Source of the DNA: Candidatus Rikenella faecigallinarum
Lineage (GTDB): Bacteria > Bacteroidota > Bacteroidia > Bacteroidales > Rikenellaceae
Direction: 5' to 3'
NCBI GenBank assembly: GCA_019113395.1
Contig: DXHL01000033.1
Location: 1-59,794 of the forward strand
Length of the DNA stretch: 59,794 nucleotides
Position 1 is the stretch's first letter; each line of letters starts with the position of its first letter. Shown here one piece after another: positions 8,683-17,027 of the stretch. Position numbers and translations under genes: made by a program. The notes under the pieces are model-generated. The model was not told the origin of the DNA and ran no database searches. It saw nothing but the letters and a program-made list of their open reading frames with translations.

Positions 8683-8778
8683 TTTCTAAGGGCGGGGCTT
8701 TATCTCCAAAGAAACCCTTGGTTTTTCCGGACAGGGATGGCATGGTGTATGTTTTCCCGACCGAATAATCTTTTGAAT

Positions 8779-9246
8779 ATGAGCGAAAAAATCTATCCGC
8801 CGGCCATGCACACCGCCGAGCATATTATGGGGGGGACGATGGGGCGGATGTTCGGTTGTGGTCGGGCGGTGACTACCCATCTCGAACGCAAAAAATCGAA
8901 GGTCGATTTCGACTTCCGAACCGTAGGCCGTAACCTGACAGCCGAGGAGGTTGAAGCCGTTGTCCGCACCGTGAACGAGCAAATCGACCGTCATCAGGCG
9001 GTCACCACGCAGCAGCTGCCGTATGCGGCAGCTGCTGCGGAGTTCGACCTCTCACGACTGCCCGAGGGTGCGGTAGAGGGGCCCGAAACCTTATTGCGTA
9101 TCGTGTGCGTGGGGGATTACGACCGTTGCCCCTGCATCGGGGAACACGTGGCCAATACGGCCGAAATCGGACATTTGCGGATGATTTCGACCGACTATAA
9201 TCCTGACAGCGGGATACTTCGGATGCGTTTTAAGTTGGACGAATAG
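8779..9246 (+). CDS. AlaX-type alanyl-tRNA editing domain protein
   Basis: A 155-residue stand-alone relative of the second additional (editing) domain of threonyl- and alanyl-tRNA synthetases. The zinc site is complete: HTAEH near residue 11 and CPCIGEH near residue 124, followed by the family motif NTAEIG. Such proteins hydrolyse mischarged aminoacyl-tRNA in trans. The start at 8779 (MSEKIYPPAMHTAEH) is preferred over 8737, because the 14 extra codons have no family counterpart. A perfect 14-bp inverted repeat lies inside the gene (9008-9039) and encodes an alanine-rich run. Confidence 0.85.
   Translation: MSEKIYPPAMHTAEHIMGGTMGRMFGCGRAVTTHLERKKSKVDFDFRTVGRNLTAEEVEAVVRTVNEQIDRHQAVTTQQLPYAAAAAEFDLSRLPEGAVEGPETLLRIVCVGDYDRCPCIGEHVANTAEIGHLRMISTDYNPDSGILRMRFKLDE
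9008..9039. repeat. Perfect 14-bp inverted repeat inside the AlaX-like gene
   Basis: Arms 9008-9021 and 9026-9039 are exactly complementary around a 4-base loop. The sequence codes for part of TTQQLPYAAAAAE and stays in frame. It resembles in form the long hairpins found between genes in this window. Confidence 0.8.
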
Positions 9247-9258
9247 TTCACGGGTATT

Positions 9259-10407
9259 ATGCGACGATTTTTTATATTCCTGCTAACGGCAGGTCTGCTC
9301 CTCGGGCAGAGCACGGGACGGACAGCCGCAGCGGAGGAAGACAGCCTCCTGCTGCGGGAGCAGGTGGGACAGATGATTGTGGCGGGCTTCCGCGGTTACG
9401 ACGCAACGGCCGAAGTTGTGCAGGCGGTTCAGGAACTGGGCGTAGGAGGAGTTATCTATTTCGACCGCGATGTTCCGACGGCTGCGAACCGTCGGAACAT
9501 CCGCTCGCCGCAGCAGCTTCGCGCGCTGAGCGACACGCTGCAGCGGCTGGCTGCCCGTGCGGGGCGGCCGCCGCTGCTCATTGCCGTGGATCAGGAGGGC
9601 GGACGTGTCAATCGGCTCAAACCGACCTACGGTTTCCCGACGAGTGTCAGCGCGGCCTGTCAAGGCCGTGTCAATCATCCCGACACCACACGCTTCTGGG
9701 CGCGTCGCACGGCACGGATGTGTCGAGAGGCGGGTATCAACGTCGATTTTGCCCCCTGCGTGGATGTGAACGTCAATCCGCGCTGCCCGGTTATCGGGGT
9801 GCTCGGGCGCAGTTTTTCGGCCGATACCGCTGTGGTGACGGCTCAGGCGCGATTGTGGGTCGAAGCGCTGCACGATGAAGGGGTGCTGACCTCTCTTAAG
9901 CACTTTCCGGGTCACGGCAGCTCCCAAAACGACAGCCACCTGGGACTGACCGACATTACCCGTACCTGGCAGCGCGAACGGGAATTGGCTCCATATCGGG
10001 CCTTGTTCGGTGAGGGGTATGCCGATTTTGTGATGGTGGGGCACCTGTTGCATCGCGAGGTCGATGCCGATTACCCGGCCTCACTCTCGCAACGCTGGAT
10101 TCACGACATCCTGCGGGGCGAGTTGGGTTTTCGCGGGGTGGTGATTACCGATGACCTGAACATGGGGGCCATTGTGGACCACTATTCACTGGAACGGGCG
10201 CTGGAACTGGCGGTCAATGCCGGAGTCGATATGATTATCATCGGGAACAACGGCTCGGTTTACGAGCCGGATTTGACAGCCCGCACGGTCAATATCCTTT
10301 GTTCGTTGGTGCGTCAGGGGCGTATCCCGCGGGAGCGGATAGTGGAGGCTTACGAGCGGGTCATGGCGATGAAGGGGCGGCTTTGGCTAAATGATTCTCG
10401 GCCGTAA
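9259..10407 (+). CDS. Secreted GH3-family beta-N-acetylhexosaminidase-like glycosidase (NagZ-like)
   Basis: A 382-residue single-domain GH3 enzyme. The family motifs are all present: AVDQEGGRVNRL, VDFAPCVDVN, the KHFPGHG...DSH loop that carries the catalytic His/Asp dyad of NagZ-type enzymes, and VITDDLNM with the nucleophilic aspartate. Cytoplasmic NagZ recycles muropeptides, but this protein begins with a clear signal peptide (RRFFIFLLTAGLLLG to about residue 25) and so acts outside the cytoplasm. It may cleave GlcNAc or related sugars from glycans or peptidoglycan. It follows the AlaX-like gene by 12 bases. A perfect 11-bp inverted repeat lies in its coding sequence at 9471-9499. Confidence 0.88.
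   Translation: MRRFFIFLLTAGLLLGQSTGRTAAAEEDSLLLREQVGQMIVAGFRGYDATAEVVQAVQELGVGGVIYFDRDVPTAANRRNIRSPQQLRALSDTLQRLAARAGRPPLLIAVDQEGGRVNRLKPTYGFPTSVSAACQGRVNHPDTTRFWARRTARMCREAGINVDFAPCVDVNVNPRCPVIGVLGRSFSADTAVVTAQARLWVEALHDEGVLTSLKHFPGHGSSQNDSHLGLTDITRTWQRERELAPYRALFGEGYADFVMVGHLLHREVDADYPASLSQRWIHDILRGELGFRGVVITDDLNMGAIVDHYSLERALELAVNAGVDMIIIGNNGSVYEPDLTARTVNILCSLVRQGRIPRERIVEAYERVMAMKGRLWLNDSRP
9471..9499. repeat. Perfect 11-bp inverted repeat inside the GH3 glycosidase gene
   Basis: Arms 9471-9481 and 9489-9499 are complementary around a 7-base loop. They encode VPTAANRRN next to the conserved RNI segment. It is shorter than the other intragenic palindromes, so chance is harder to exclude. 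Confidence 0.6.
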
Positions 10408-10462
10408 TCCTTTGGGGGCAAAGCCGCATTTTGCACTCCAATTAATATACTGCGCTTTTTCT

Positions 10463-10518
10463 CGGTCGGCGCCACCCTCCCCGAAGCGGCAAAGCCGCTT
10501 GGGCGCCGAACCGACGGG
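10463..10518. repeat. REP-like palindromic repeat, copy 1
   Basis: This GC-rich element contains the internal palindrome AAGCGGCAAAGCCGCTT flanked by GGCGCC-type arms. Its reverse complement aligns over about 56 bases with 32079-32136, with only a few differences. It lies in the non-coding gap before the DUF5689 gene. Confidence 0.75.
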
Positions 10519-10585
10519 TTGCCACCGGCACTATACCTTCAACGCGGGAAACGCGGGGGCGATTGCTGACGATTTTTCGATAATT

Positions 10586-11395
10586 ATGTTTTCACTCACT
10601 ACAAAGAGAGGTGTTGCGCAGGTCGTGTTATCTGTTCTTGCTGTGCTGCTGGGCAGTTGCGGGTACAACCGTTTCGGGGAGTTGCCCGACGCTCCTGAAA
10701 GGGCTCTGCGACCCAATGTGACACTCTCGGCGGTGGCACGTTTTTATGCTGAGGGTGGACATGACCTGCCTGACGGCACCGTGGTCGGCGGGCGGGTTAC
10801 CACGTCGGATTCGGCCGGAAACATTTATAAAATGGTGGTTATTCAGCAAGGAGAGACCCCGCTGGCCCTTCTCACCGGCACATACGACACCTATTCGGCC
10901 TGGCAGCCCGGCACGACCGTGGCGGTACGGCTCGACGGGCTGCGCGTTGGCAAGTGGGAGGGGATGCTGGCAGTGGGAGCGCCCGAACCGAACTACACGA
11001 CGGGGATAGATTATATCGCTTCGGAGGCGGTGCTGCAGCGGATTGTAACGCGGACCGACTCATCCTTTATCGCCCCTGTCGATACGCTGCGGGTCACCGT
11101 GCTCGAGGTGTCGGAGGCGTTGGCCGGGCGGTTGGTGCGCGTGACGGGCGGACGTTTCTTGAAGGGAGGGGTCGCCACATGGAGCGGCGAACAGAGTTAT
11201 GTCGGGACAGACGGGAACCGCTTGCAGGTCTATACCTCACCCTATGCCACCTTTGCCGACTATCTTTTGCCCGCGGGTGAGGTGGAACTGGTGGGGATAG
11301 TGACGGTGTATCGGGAGATGGTGCAACTGAAAATCTCTTCGACGCGTGACGTTTTCCCGGTCACCCAATCACAACAAGCGGGGTCGCCCATATAG
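10586..11395 (+). CDS. DUF5689-type lipoprotein
   Basis: A 269-residue predicted lipoprotein. The N-terminus is a short hydrophobic signal ending in the lipobox LLGSC, with acylation expected at about Cys29. The remainder is beta-rich, with an OB-like segment (VVGGRVTTSDSAGNIYKMVVIQ) characteristic of DUF5689 proteins of Bacteroidetes, which often sit in outer-membrane surface systems. The start at 10586 is chosen because the longer frame from 10391 runs through the REP-like repeat and would bury the signal peptide. No SusC/SusD partner is nearby. The function is unknown. Confidence 0.75.
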   Translation: MFSLTTKRGVAQVVLSVLAVLLGSCGYNRFGELPDAPERALRPNVTLSAVARFYAEGGHDLPDGTVVGGRVTTSDSAGNIYKMVVIQQGETPLALLTGTYDTYSAWQPGTTVAVRLDGLRVGKWEGMLAVGAPEPNYTTGIDYIASEAVLQRIVTRTDSSFIAPVDTLRVTVLEVSEALAGRLVRVTGGRFLKGGVATWSGEQSYVGTDGNRLQVYTSPYATFADYLLPAGEVELVGIVTVYREMVQLKISSTRDVFPVTQSQQAGSPI

Positions 11396-11405
11396 GGGAC
11401 CCCGC
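11378..11405. terminator. Hairpin spanning the DUF5689 stop codon, between convergent genes
   Basis: An 8-bp outer stem (GCGGGGTC/GACCCCGC) continues through a 1-base bulge into a CCC/GGG inner stem. The stop codon at 11393-11395 lies in the hairpin. It sits between the convergent DUF5689 and arginine decarboxylase-like genes. No strong U-tract follows. Confidence 0.5.
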
Positions 11406-11429
11406 CTGCATATCTAAATCAGGATGGAC

Positions 11430-12824
11430 CTAGTAGCCTAAAATCCGCATCATCGAACGATAGCTCTGCTCCTTGGCAAAAAGCCGTGTATAGTACTCAT
11501 TATCATCCTTGTCCCGGTCGATGATAATGTGCTTCGGAGCGGGAATCAGGCAGTGCTGGATACCTCCGTATCCCCCCAGCGACTCCTGGTAGGCACCGGT
11601 ATGGAAGAAACCGATGTATTGCGTGTCGCCCGGAGTCAGTTTCGGGAGGAAGATGGCATTCTGATGCGCCTCGGCATTGTAGTAGTCCTCGCTGTCGCAG
11701 GTCAGCCCCCCGAGGAATACCCGCTGGTACTCCTTGTCCCAGTTGTTGATGGGGAGCATCATAAAACGCTGATTGATACCCCAGGTGTCGGGCAGGGTGG
11801 TCATGAACGAAGAGTCAATCATGTACCACAACTCGCGGTCGTTCTGCTGTTTCTGGTTGATGATGGAGAAGAGCGTTGCCCCGCTTTCGCCCACCGTAAA
11901 CGACCCGAACTCCGTAAAGATGTTGGGCTCCTCGATGCCGTTGGTGTTGCAGTAGGTCTTGATTTGGGCCACAATCTCTTCGGCCATGTATTCGTAGTCA
12001 TAGTCGAAGGCCAGCGAATTTTTTATCGGGAATCCGCCTCCGATATTCAGCGAATCGAGGTCGGGACACACCTTTTTCAACTCGCAGTAGACCGCCAGAC
12101 ACTTCGACAACTCGCTCCAGTAGTAGGCCGTATCCCGAATGCCGGTGTTGATGAAGAAGTGGAGCATCTTGAGGCGGAACTTCCGATTGGGCTTAATCTT
12201 TTCGAGGTAGTAGTTCTTGATTTCGCGGTAGCGAATCCCCAGTCGGGAGGTGTAGAAGTCGAACTTGGGCTCCTCTTCCGAGGCGATGCGAATACCCACG
12301 TAGCACGGCTTCTCGATGGCGGCATCCAGCAACTCGTGCTCCTCTTTGTTGTCGATAACCGGAATGGTGTTGATAAAACCGTTGTTAATCAGTCCGGCAA
12401 TGTTTTCGACATACTGAGGCCGTTTGTAGCCGTTGCAGACGATATAGGTATCCTTGTCCAACATCCCGCCGTCGTACAGGGCGTTGATGATGTGGATGTC
12501 ATAGGCCGAGGAGGTCTCGAGGTTGATTTTGTTCTTGAGGGCCTCTTCCAGTACGAATGAAAAGTGCGAACTCTTGGTGCAGTAGCAGTAGTTGTAACTA
12601 CCCCGATAGTCCACTTTGGCCATGGCCACGTTGAAAATCTTTTTGGCCCGTTGTATCTGGGAACTGATTTTGGGCAGGTAGGTGATTTTCAGCGGAGTGC
12701 CGTACTGTTTGATGATGTCCATCAGGGGCACGTCGTGGAAGTTGAGGGTGTTGTCCACGACGGAAAACTCGTCCTGCGGAAACTCGAACGTTTGCTCGAT
12801 GAGGTCAATGTATTTGTTTTTCAT
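11430..12824 (-). CDS. speA: Fold-type III PLP decarboxylase, arginine decarboxylase-like
   Basis: A 464-residue enzyme of the alanine racemase/ornithine decarboxylase fold. The PLP-binding lysine lies in YCYCTKSSHFSFVLEEAL near residue 84. SLNIGGGFP gives the glycine loop that holds the PLP phosphate, and EFGSFTVGESGA and LGGLTCDSEDYY match the second active-site half with the conserved CDS motif. Bacteroidetes carry a short biosynthetic arginine decarboxylase of this size that starts polyamine synthesis via agmatine, and this is the likely role. A related diamino-acid decarboxylase activity cannot be excluded. The gene stands alone. Confidence 0.75.
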   Translation of the reverse strand: MKNKYIDLIEQTFEFPQDEFSVVDNTLNFHDVPLMDIIKQYGTPLKITYLPKISSQIQRAKKIFNVAMAKVDYRGSYNYCYCTKSSHFSFVLEEALKNKINLETSSAYDIHIINALYDGGMLDKDTYIVCNGYKRPQYVENIAGLINNGFINTIPVIDNKEEHELLDAAIEKPCYVGIRIASEEEPKFDFYTSRLGIRYREIKNYYLEKIKPNRKFRLKMLHFFINTGIRDTAYYWSELSKCLAVYCELKKVCPDLDSLNIGGGFPIKNSLAFDYDYEYMAEEIVAQIKTYCNTNGIEEPNIFTEFGSFTVGESGATLFSIINQKQQNDRELWYMIDSSFMTTLPDTWGINQRFMMLPINNWDKEYQRVFLGGLTCDSEDYYNAEAHQNAIFLPKLTPGDTQYIGFFHTGAYQESLGGYGGIQHCLIPAPKHIIIDRDKDDNEYYTRLFAKEQSYRSMMRILGY

Positions 12825-13025
12825 CTACGCCGGATTAAACGGTTTTCGGTTAAGTAACTGCGCTACTTGGGTGGGGTGGAGGGCAATCCGCGCGAGGCGG
12901 ATTTTCCGCATTCCCCAAAGGTGGTGCAAAGATGCAACCATTTTTCGGTTCTTCCATGCGTTGCAGGGATAATTTTAGGTGAAATTTCGAGGGCGCCGGG
13001 TGAGGCGGAAAGGCGGGCAGGGTAT

Positions 13026-13072
13026 AAAAAATCGTCGGTCTCTTTTTCCCTCAGGGGAAAAGAAGACCGACG
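13026..13072 (-). terminator. Intrinsic terminator of the lipocalin-like lipoprotein gene
   Basis: On the minus strand, 27 bases after the stop codon, a 17-18-bp stem with one mismatch (13033-13050 with 13055-13072) and a 4-base loop is followed by a run of six T. This is a classic rho-independent terminator layout. Confidence 0.8.
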
Positions 13073-13098
13073 CAGATATTCCGCGAAATGTCTTGGCG

Positions 13099-13695
13099 TT
13101 ACTCCTGCCGTCCGAGGCGCCATGCTGCGGTTCCGTCCGCACGGGAGAGCACCAGCGAATCGGCGGTCAGTTTCGTGAGGGTCAGGGTATCCGAAAAGGC
13201 AATGGTCTGTCCGTTCCCGATACTTTCGCCGCCCAGAACCACGGTGTTGGTCAGGGGCATGCTCCAACGCTGAAATACCAGTGTTGCCATGCCCACCGAA
13301 GCTGCCGTGCCGTCCTCGTTGAACCGGATGCCCTGGCGGCCTTCGACCGCACCCGGTATCGGTTCGGTCCAGGTGCCCAAAATCGCCCGTGTTAGCGAAC
13401 GTGCCTGAACCAGTACCGTTTGGGCCTGATAGGTTGTATCACCATCGGTTACGGTCGGGGTGGCCAGGACTTCGACCATGTCCGAGGGCAGGATGTCGGC
13501 ACGGGTGGTGCTGTCCAGGTCAGTGGTCCCGAACACAAGCGTGTCGCCGGGCGAGGTGGTCAGCAACAGTTGGTCGTCAGCAATGCGGGTTACCGTGCCG
13601 TGAAATGTCCGGGTGTCGGTCGATTTGGAGCCGCACGACACCAAAGCAAGGGCACCGGAGAGCCCTGCGGCGAGAAGGAATAACGCTCTTTTCAT
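13099..13695 (-). CDS. Lipocalin-like lipoprotein
   Basis: A 198-residue lipoprotein: signal peptide followed by the lipobox LVSCGS (Cys at about residue 21). Residues about 30-100 form a small beta domain that could bind a ligand. The C-terminal about 95 residues start with ILGTWTEPIPG and include GIRFNEDGTAASVGMATL, typical of the lipocalin-like domain common in Bacteroidetes surface lipoproteins. Ligand and role are unknown. It has its own terminator, and the next upstream minus-strand gene is the hydrolase that ends at 13767, 71 bases away. Confidence 0.7.
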   Translation of the reverse strand: MKRALFLLAAGLSGALALVSCGSKSTDTRTFHGTVTRIADDQLLLTTSPGDTLVFGTTDLDSTTRADILPSDMVEVLATPTVTDGDTTYQAQTVLVQARSLTRAILGTWTEPIPGAVEGRQGIRFNEDGTAASVGMATLVFQRWSMPLTNTVVLGGESIGNGQTIAFSDTLTLTKLTADSLVLSRADGTAAWRLGRQE

Positions 13696-13766
13696 GATAA
13701 CAGGTTTTAGAGTTGGGTGTATGATTCAAAGAATAACGGTTCAGGAACCCAATAGTCCCGCGAGGC

Positions 13767-14576
13767 CTATTGATGTGCCACTTTTCCCAAAAAAGCGGTT
13801 AAAATATCTTCCGACTCTTTCGGCTGCTCGATAAAGCCCATGTGTCCCGACTGGTCGAGCCATGCTGCGTCGGCCTGCGGTTGTGCCGCCACCATGCTTT
13901 CGGCAGCCGCTACGGGAATGTAGTTGTCGCCCCGACCGAAAATCATCAACTGCGGAATCTTCATTTGCCGCATCTGTTCGTTGCGGTCCTTGCGCTCGGA
14001 CATCCCCTTCAGAATGGCGACAATGGCCTCATCTTCGGTCAGCATCACCTGTTCGGCCAGGTCTTCGATGGCTTCGGCACACCGTTTCTGGTTGGCCTCT
14101 GCAAACCCTTTGCCAGGATTGACGCGGGCCAGCATCTCTTTCTTGCCGGCTTCGACCAGTTCGATTTCGCGCTGGCGGTTGGCAGCCTTTTCGGGGGTGT
14201 CGGCGTTGGGCGACGAGTGGAACAACACAAGCCCCTCGACCCGTTCGGGGTGGTTGGCGGCCAGCGCCAGCGCCACATACCCGCCCATGGAGTGCCCGAC
14301 GACCGTACACTTTTCGACCCCTGCGCTCTCCAGCACGGCAGCGGCCGTATCGGCCATATACTCCATGGTGATAACCTCGCGTCCGCCCCAATCCGAGAAA
14401 CCGTGTCCCGGCAGGTCCATGCGCAGCACCCGATAGTGCTTGCCCAGAGCGCCTGCAAACGTTTCCCACACCTCTATTGACTCCAGATAGCCGTGCAGCA
14501 GCAGTACGGCCTGAGTCCCTTTGCCGGCATCGGCATAGCGTACGGGGGTGTTGTTGGCGATGATGAATTTTTCCAT
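13767..14576 (-). CDS. Alpha/beta-hydrolase fold protein
   Basis: A 269-residue cytoplasmic alpha/beta hydrolase. The nucleophile elbow GHSMGGYVALALA places the catalytic serine near residue 95. LLHGYLESIEVWE carries the HG oxyanion motif, the late segment MIFGRGDNYIPV supplies the acid aspartate, and DQSGHMGFIEQP the histidine. All three catalytic positions are therefore present. The family includes esterases, lactonases and peptidases; the sequence does not decide between them. It is read separately from the small acidic gene upstream, with an imperfect terminator between them. Confidence 0.88.
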   Translation of the reverse strand: MEKFIIANNTPVRYADAGKGTQAVLLLHGYLESIEVWETFAGALGKHYRVLRMDLPGHGFSDWGGREVITMEYMADTAAAVLESAGVEKCTVVGHSMGGYVALALAANHPERVEGLVLFHSSPNADTPEKAANRQREIELVEAGKKEMLARVNPGKGFAEANQKRCAEAIEDLAEQVMLTEDEAIVAILKGMSERKDRNEQMRQMKIPQLMIFGRGDNYIPVAAAESMVAAQPQADAAWLDQSGHMGFIEQPKESEDILTAFLGKVAHQ

Positions 14577-14619
14577 GGCGGTTGTGTTTGAGTCGAAGTT
14601 TGTGGTGTGTATGTAAATT

Positions 14620-14680
14620 TACGAAAAACCCTGCCGTTACGCTCCGTTAAGTACAAGGAGGAGGTGACGTTGCAGGGTTT
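14620..14680 (-). terminator. Probable intrinsic terminator of the small acidic protein gene
   Basis: On the minus strand, AAACCCTGC (14672-14680) pairs with GCAGGGTTT (14626-14634). The second arm runs into a short T-rich tail. The large loop contains further partial pairing. Confidence 0.5.
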
Positions 14681-14735
14681 GTGGCAGGATATGGAATCGA
14701 TTGTCCGAATGGTCAATGGTCGAGCGAAACGGGCC

Positions 14736-14954
14736 TTAGCGTGCGTCGTCCTCTTCCTCGCCGTCATCCATGTAGTCGAACGCGGACTCCTGTTTGCGGT
14801 AAGCTATCAGTTCGGCATCCTCCTCCTGGTCGTCATCGAGCGATTTGTAGAGGGTGTGACGCTCTTTGCCGCTTTTACGGATGGGGCTGAGCTTGGTGTT
14901 TTTCCGAGTGGTTTCCTCGCCGGCGGCGGAACGGAAATCCTTGGCTGGTTTCAT
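14736..14954 (-). CDS. Small acidic hypothetical protein
   Basis: A 72-residue protein with a basic first half (MKPAKDFRSAAGEETTRKN) and a strongly acidic second half ending DYMDDGEEEDDAR. It has no signal peptide, membrane segment or recognised motif. Clear separation from its neighbours, a terminator-like hairpin downstream and an AT-rich upstream stretch support a real gene. The charge polarity suggests a disordered nucleic-acid- or protein-binding tail, but this is only an inference. Confidence 0.5.
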   Translation of the reverse strand: MKPAKDFRSAAGEETTRKNTKLSPIRKSGKERHTLYKSLDDDQEEDAELIAYRKQESAFDYMDDGEEEDDAR

Positions 14955-15046
14955 AAGGTGTAGTGTGAAACAGAATGGTTATGTGATGCAAGTATACGAT
15001 TTTTTTCTTACGAAATGTGCGGGGGTGATTTTTTTGTGATTGGGGC

Positions 15047-15943
15047 TTAGAAAAGGCGGACAGGGGTGTAGGTGTCGCTCCCCGACAGCCGCACTTCGGC
15101 TATCCCGTCCTCCCCGACGCTGCGGGCATCGGCATAGGCAAGACCCTCTCCGACCAGCTGTCCCCGTTCGTCCACGTATCCCCATCGCTCCTCGCGCGAT
15201 ACCACCGCAAATCCATAGGAAAACTCTCCCATCCAGTCATACTCCAGCGGCACCACCGTGTGTCCCGTGCGGTCCAGGCAGCCGTGGCGCCCGTCGCGTT
15301 CGACGTAGGCGTAGCGGGAACCGTCCCACGAAAGGTCATCATACACGGCCGGAATTGTCAGGGCTCCGTTGGGGTCAATCAGTCCCATGAGTGTTCCCTC
15401 TTCTCCGTTTGGGGCGGGCAGCGTCACGTCTGCACGCCCCTCGCAGAAGTCTCCGGCCCACACGAATTGCGGCTCAATTGCCCACAGACCGTTTGGGTCG
15501 AGATAACCGAAACGGTCACCGAGCACGGCCACCTGCAGTCCCTCGCTCCATTCGCCGAGTGCGGTTGGGGTTTGGGGGTCTGTTATCGAGGGGGAATCGA
15601 TATGGGGAATATTGGGGGAGTGCGTCTTGCGCACCGCCACCGGAAAGTAGTCGCCCGTGCCGTCCGCACGAAAAACATATAGCTCTCGCGGCAAAAGGTT
15701 GCCGTAACGCTTTTGTTCCCCCTGACCCAGGGCGGCAGGGGTGGTAAAGCAGGTCAGGTCGTACGGCTCGCCATCCAGTTCAACCCGAAACGTTACCCGT
15801 CCCGCTCCACAAGTGTAGGACAACTCCCCGCGGCTGTCTGTCACACCCCGTACACCGCGCAGGGTCGCAAAACGTCCCTCGGGATTTGCCACAGCCTCGG
15901 CATAGGCTCCGATGGTCGGCAGGATAAGGTGTGGGGCACTCAT
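15047..15943 (-). CDS. WG-repeat protein paired with a vWA protein
   Basis: A 298-residue protein without signal peptide. Residues about 1-125 form a unique N-terminal domain. From about 130 onward at least four WG-type repeats are visible: DRFGYLDPNGLWAIEPQF, MGLIDPNGALTIPAVYDDL, RHGCLDRTGHTVVPLEYD and ERWGYVDERGQLV. These repeats build beta-structures of unknown, probably binding, function. Its ATG overlaps the stop of the upstream vWA gene (15940-15943), so the two are translationally coupled and probably work together. No kinase, phosphatase or toxin partner is adjacent. Confidence 0.8.
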   Translation of the reverse strand: MSAPHLILPTIGAYAEAVANPEGRFATLRGVRGVTDSRGELSYTCGAGRVTFRVELDGEPYDLTCFTTPAALGQGEQKRYGNLLPRELYVFRADGTGDYFPVAVRKTHSPNIPHIDSPSITDPQTPTALGEWSEGLQVAVLGDRFGYLDPNGLWAIEPQFVWAGDFCEGRADVTLPAPNGEEGTLMGLIDPNGALTIPAVYDDLSWDGSRYAYVERDGRHGCLDRTGHTVVPLEYDWMGEFSYGFAVVSREERWGYVDERGQLVGEGLAYADARSVGEDGIAEVRLSGSDTYTPVRLF

Positions 15944-16803
15944 AGCAGCAGCGTGGAAGTAGCCGTCCCGATGTTCATCATGCGCACCAGGTCGGTCATG
16001 TTGGTATTGAAGCCCATGCCGCGGGGAATTTCGGTCGAGGAGCGGCCTCTCAGCAGGGCGATTTCGTCGCGGTAGAGGACGGGCATCGGGCTGGAGATGC
16101 GGTAGAGCAGCCGGGCATACCGATTTTCAGGCATCTCCTCTTCCGACGAAGGGAAGAGTATCGGTTGGGCTTCCGAACCGCTCAGGTGAATGTTCAACAG
16201 CAGCACCGCCCCATCGGCCGTCTCCAGTGCACGGAGTTTTTGCGTGGCGGCGGCAAGCTGTTCGGGCGTTCCGTCCGTAGCCTCGCCGTCGGTGATGTTG
16301 ATAACCGTAGGAGGATAGCACGGCTGCCCCTTGTGTCGTCCGCACCAGCCGCGTAATAGCGCATGGGCTTCGTGGAATGCCGCCACCATCGGCGTATTCC
16401 ACTCGGCTGCCGCACGTACCCACCGTTTTTCACGCATCAGCGTGGTGACCTGCCGTCCGTCCGGTAATGTGCGGGTGCGCTGCACCTCCGCCACCTCCAC
16501 CGGATTGTCGGCCAGCAGCTCCGGGGTCATAAAATGGTCGCTCCCCACCGTCGGCAGCAGCGACCGTACCTCCGACCCCGAATAACCCAATACGGCAATG
16601 TCGTAGTAGGGCAGATAGCCGTTTGCGCGCCGTGTGCGGGCAATGAGTTCGGAGAGCAGCGTGTTGATAGCCGTTGCCACGGCTTCGGCCTTGGTACAGG
16701 TGGTGCCGTTCCAGCAGATGGGTTCGACCATGGAGCCGGACCGGTCTACCAACAGCACAATGGCTGTCGGTGCAGACTGTGTGATGCGGGCCAGGTAGCT
16801 CAT
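15940..16803 (-). CDS. Von Willebrand factor A (TerY-like) protein
   Basis: A 287-residue cytoplasmic vWA protein. The complete MIDAS metal site is visible: DRSGSM near residue 20, the threonine in WNTPMVAA and the aspartate in NITDGEA. This indicates metal-dependent ligand binding as in TerY-type proteins. The C-terminal third (from about 190) holds RYARLLYRISSPMP and STEIPRGMGFNTN. The start at 16803 (MSYLARITQS) is preferred, because the 26 extra upstream codons are low-complexity His/Thr. The gene is divergent from the GldE-like gene; CAAAGATA close upstream is a minus-strand -7-like box. Confidence 0.82.
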   Translation of the reverse strand: MSYLARITQSAPTAIVLLVDRSGSMVEPICWNGTTCTKAEAVATAINTLLSELIARTRRANGYLPYYDIAVLGYSGSEVRSLLPTVGSDHFMTPELLADNPVEVAEVQRTRTLPDGRQVTTLMREKRWVRAAAEWNTPMVAAFHEAHALLRGWCGRHKGQPCYPPTVINITDGEATDGTPEQLAAATQKLRALETADGAVLLLNIHLSGSEAQPILFPSSEEEMPENRYARLLYRISSPMPVLYRDEIALLRGRSSTEIPRGMGFNTNMTDLVRMMNIGTATSTLLL

Positions 16804-17011
16804 GGTTGTGTGAACGGAGTGATGCGTGTGATGCGTGTTCAGGATGTCAGCAGCCCGAGGCCCCTGACGAGAACAAAGCAAAGATAGCGAATAGTTCGGC
16901 TCGGCAAGCGGGCGAACCCAAAAATCGCCGTCCGTTCTGCCATTCCTGCCGATAATCTCGCGGCAAAGGAGGTTTCCGCCTGCGGCAACCGCCCAATGGA
17001 CAAAAAATACC

Positions 17012-17019
17012 TATCTTTG
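17012..17019 (+). promoter_or_regulatory. -7 box (TATCTTTG) in front of the GldE-like gene
   Basis: TATCTTTG matches the TAnnTTTG consensus and ends eight bases before the ATG at 17028. No TTTG at the expected distance upstream was found. A very short or absent leader is implied if it is used. Confidence 0.5.
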
Positions 17020-17027
17020 CCCCAACT

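Noticed and set aside
8737..9246. LuxS-like identity suggested by an HTAEH motif
   Set aside because: The later CPCIGEHVANTAEIG segment is the AlaX/editing-domain zinc motif; LuxS would need a different cysteine motif.
10391..10585. N-terminal extension of the DUF5689 lipoprotein
   Set aside because: It crosses a REP-like repeat and would place the lipobox signal deep inside the protein.
11529..12560. 343-codon plus-strand frame opposite the decarboxylase gene
   Set aside because: Shadow of the PLP decarboxylase gene; no motif.
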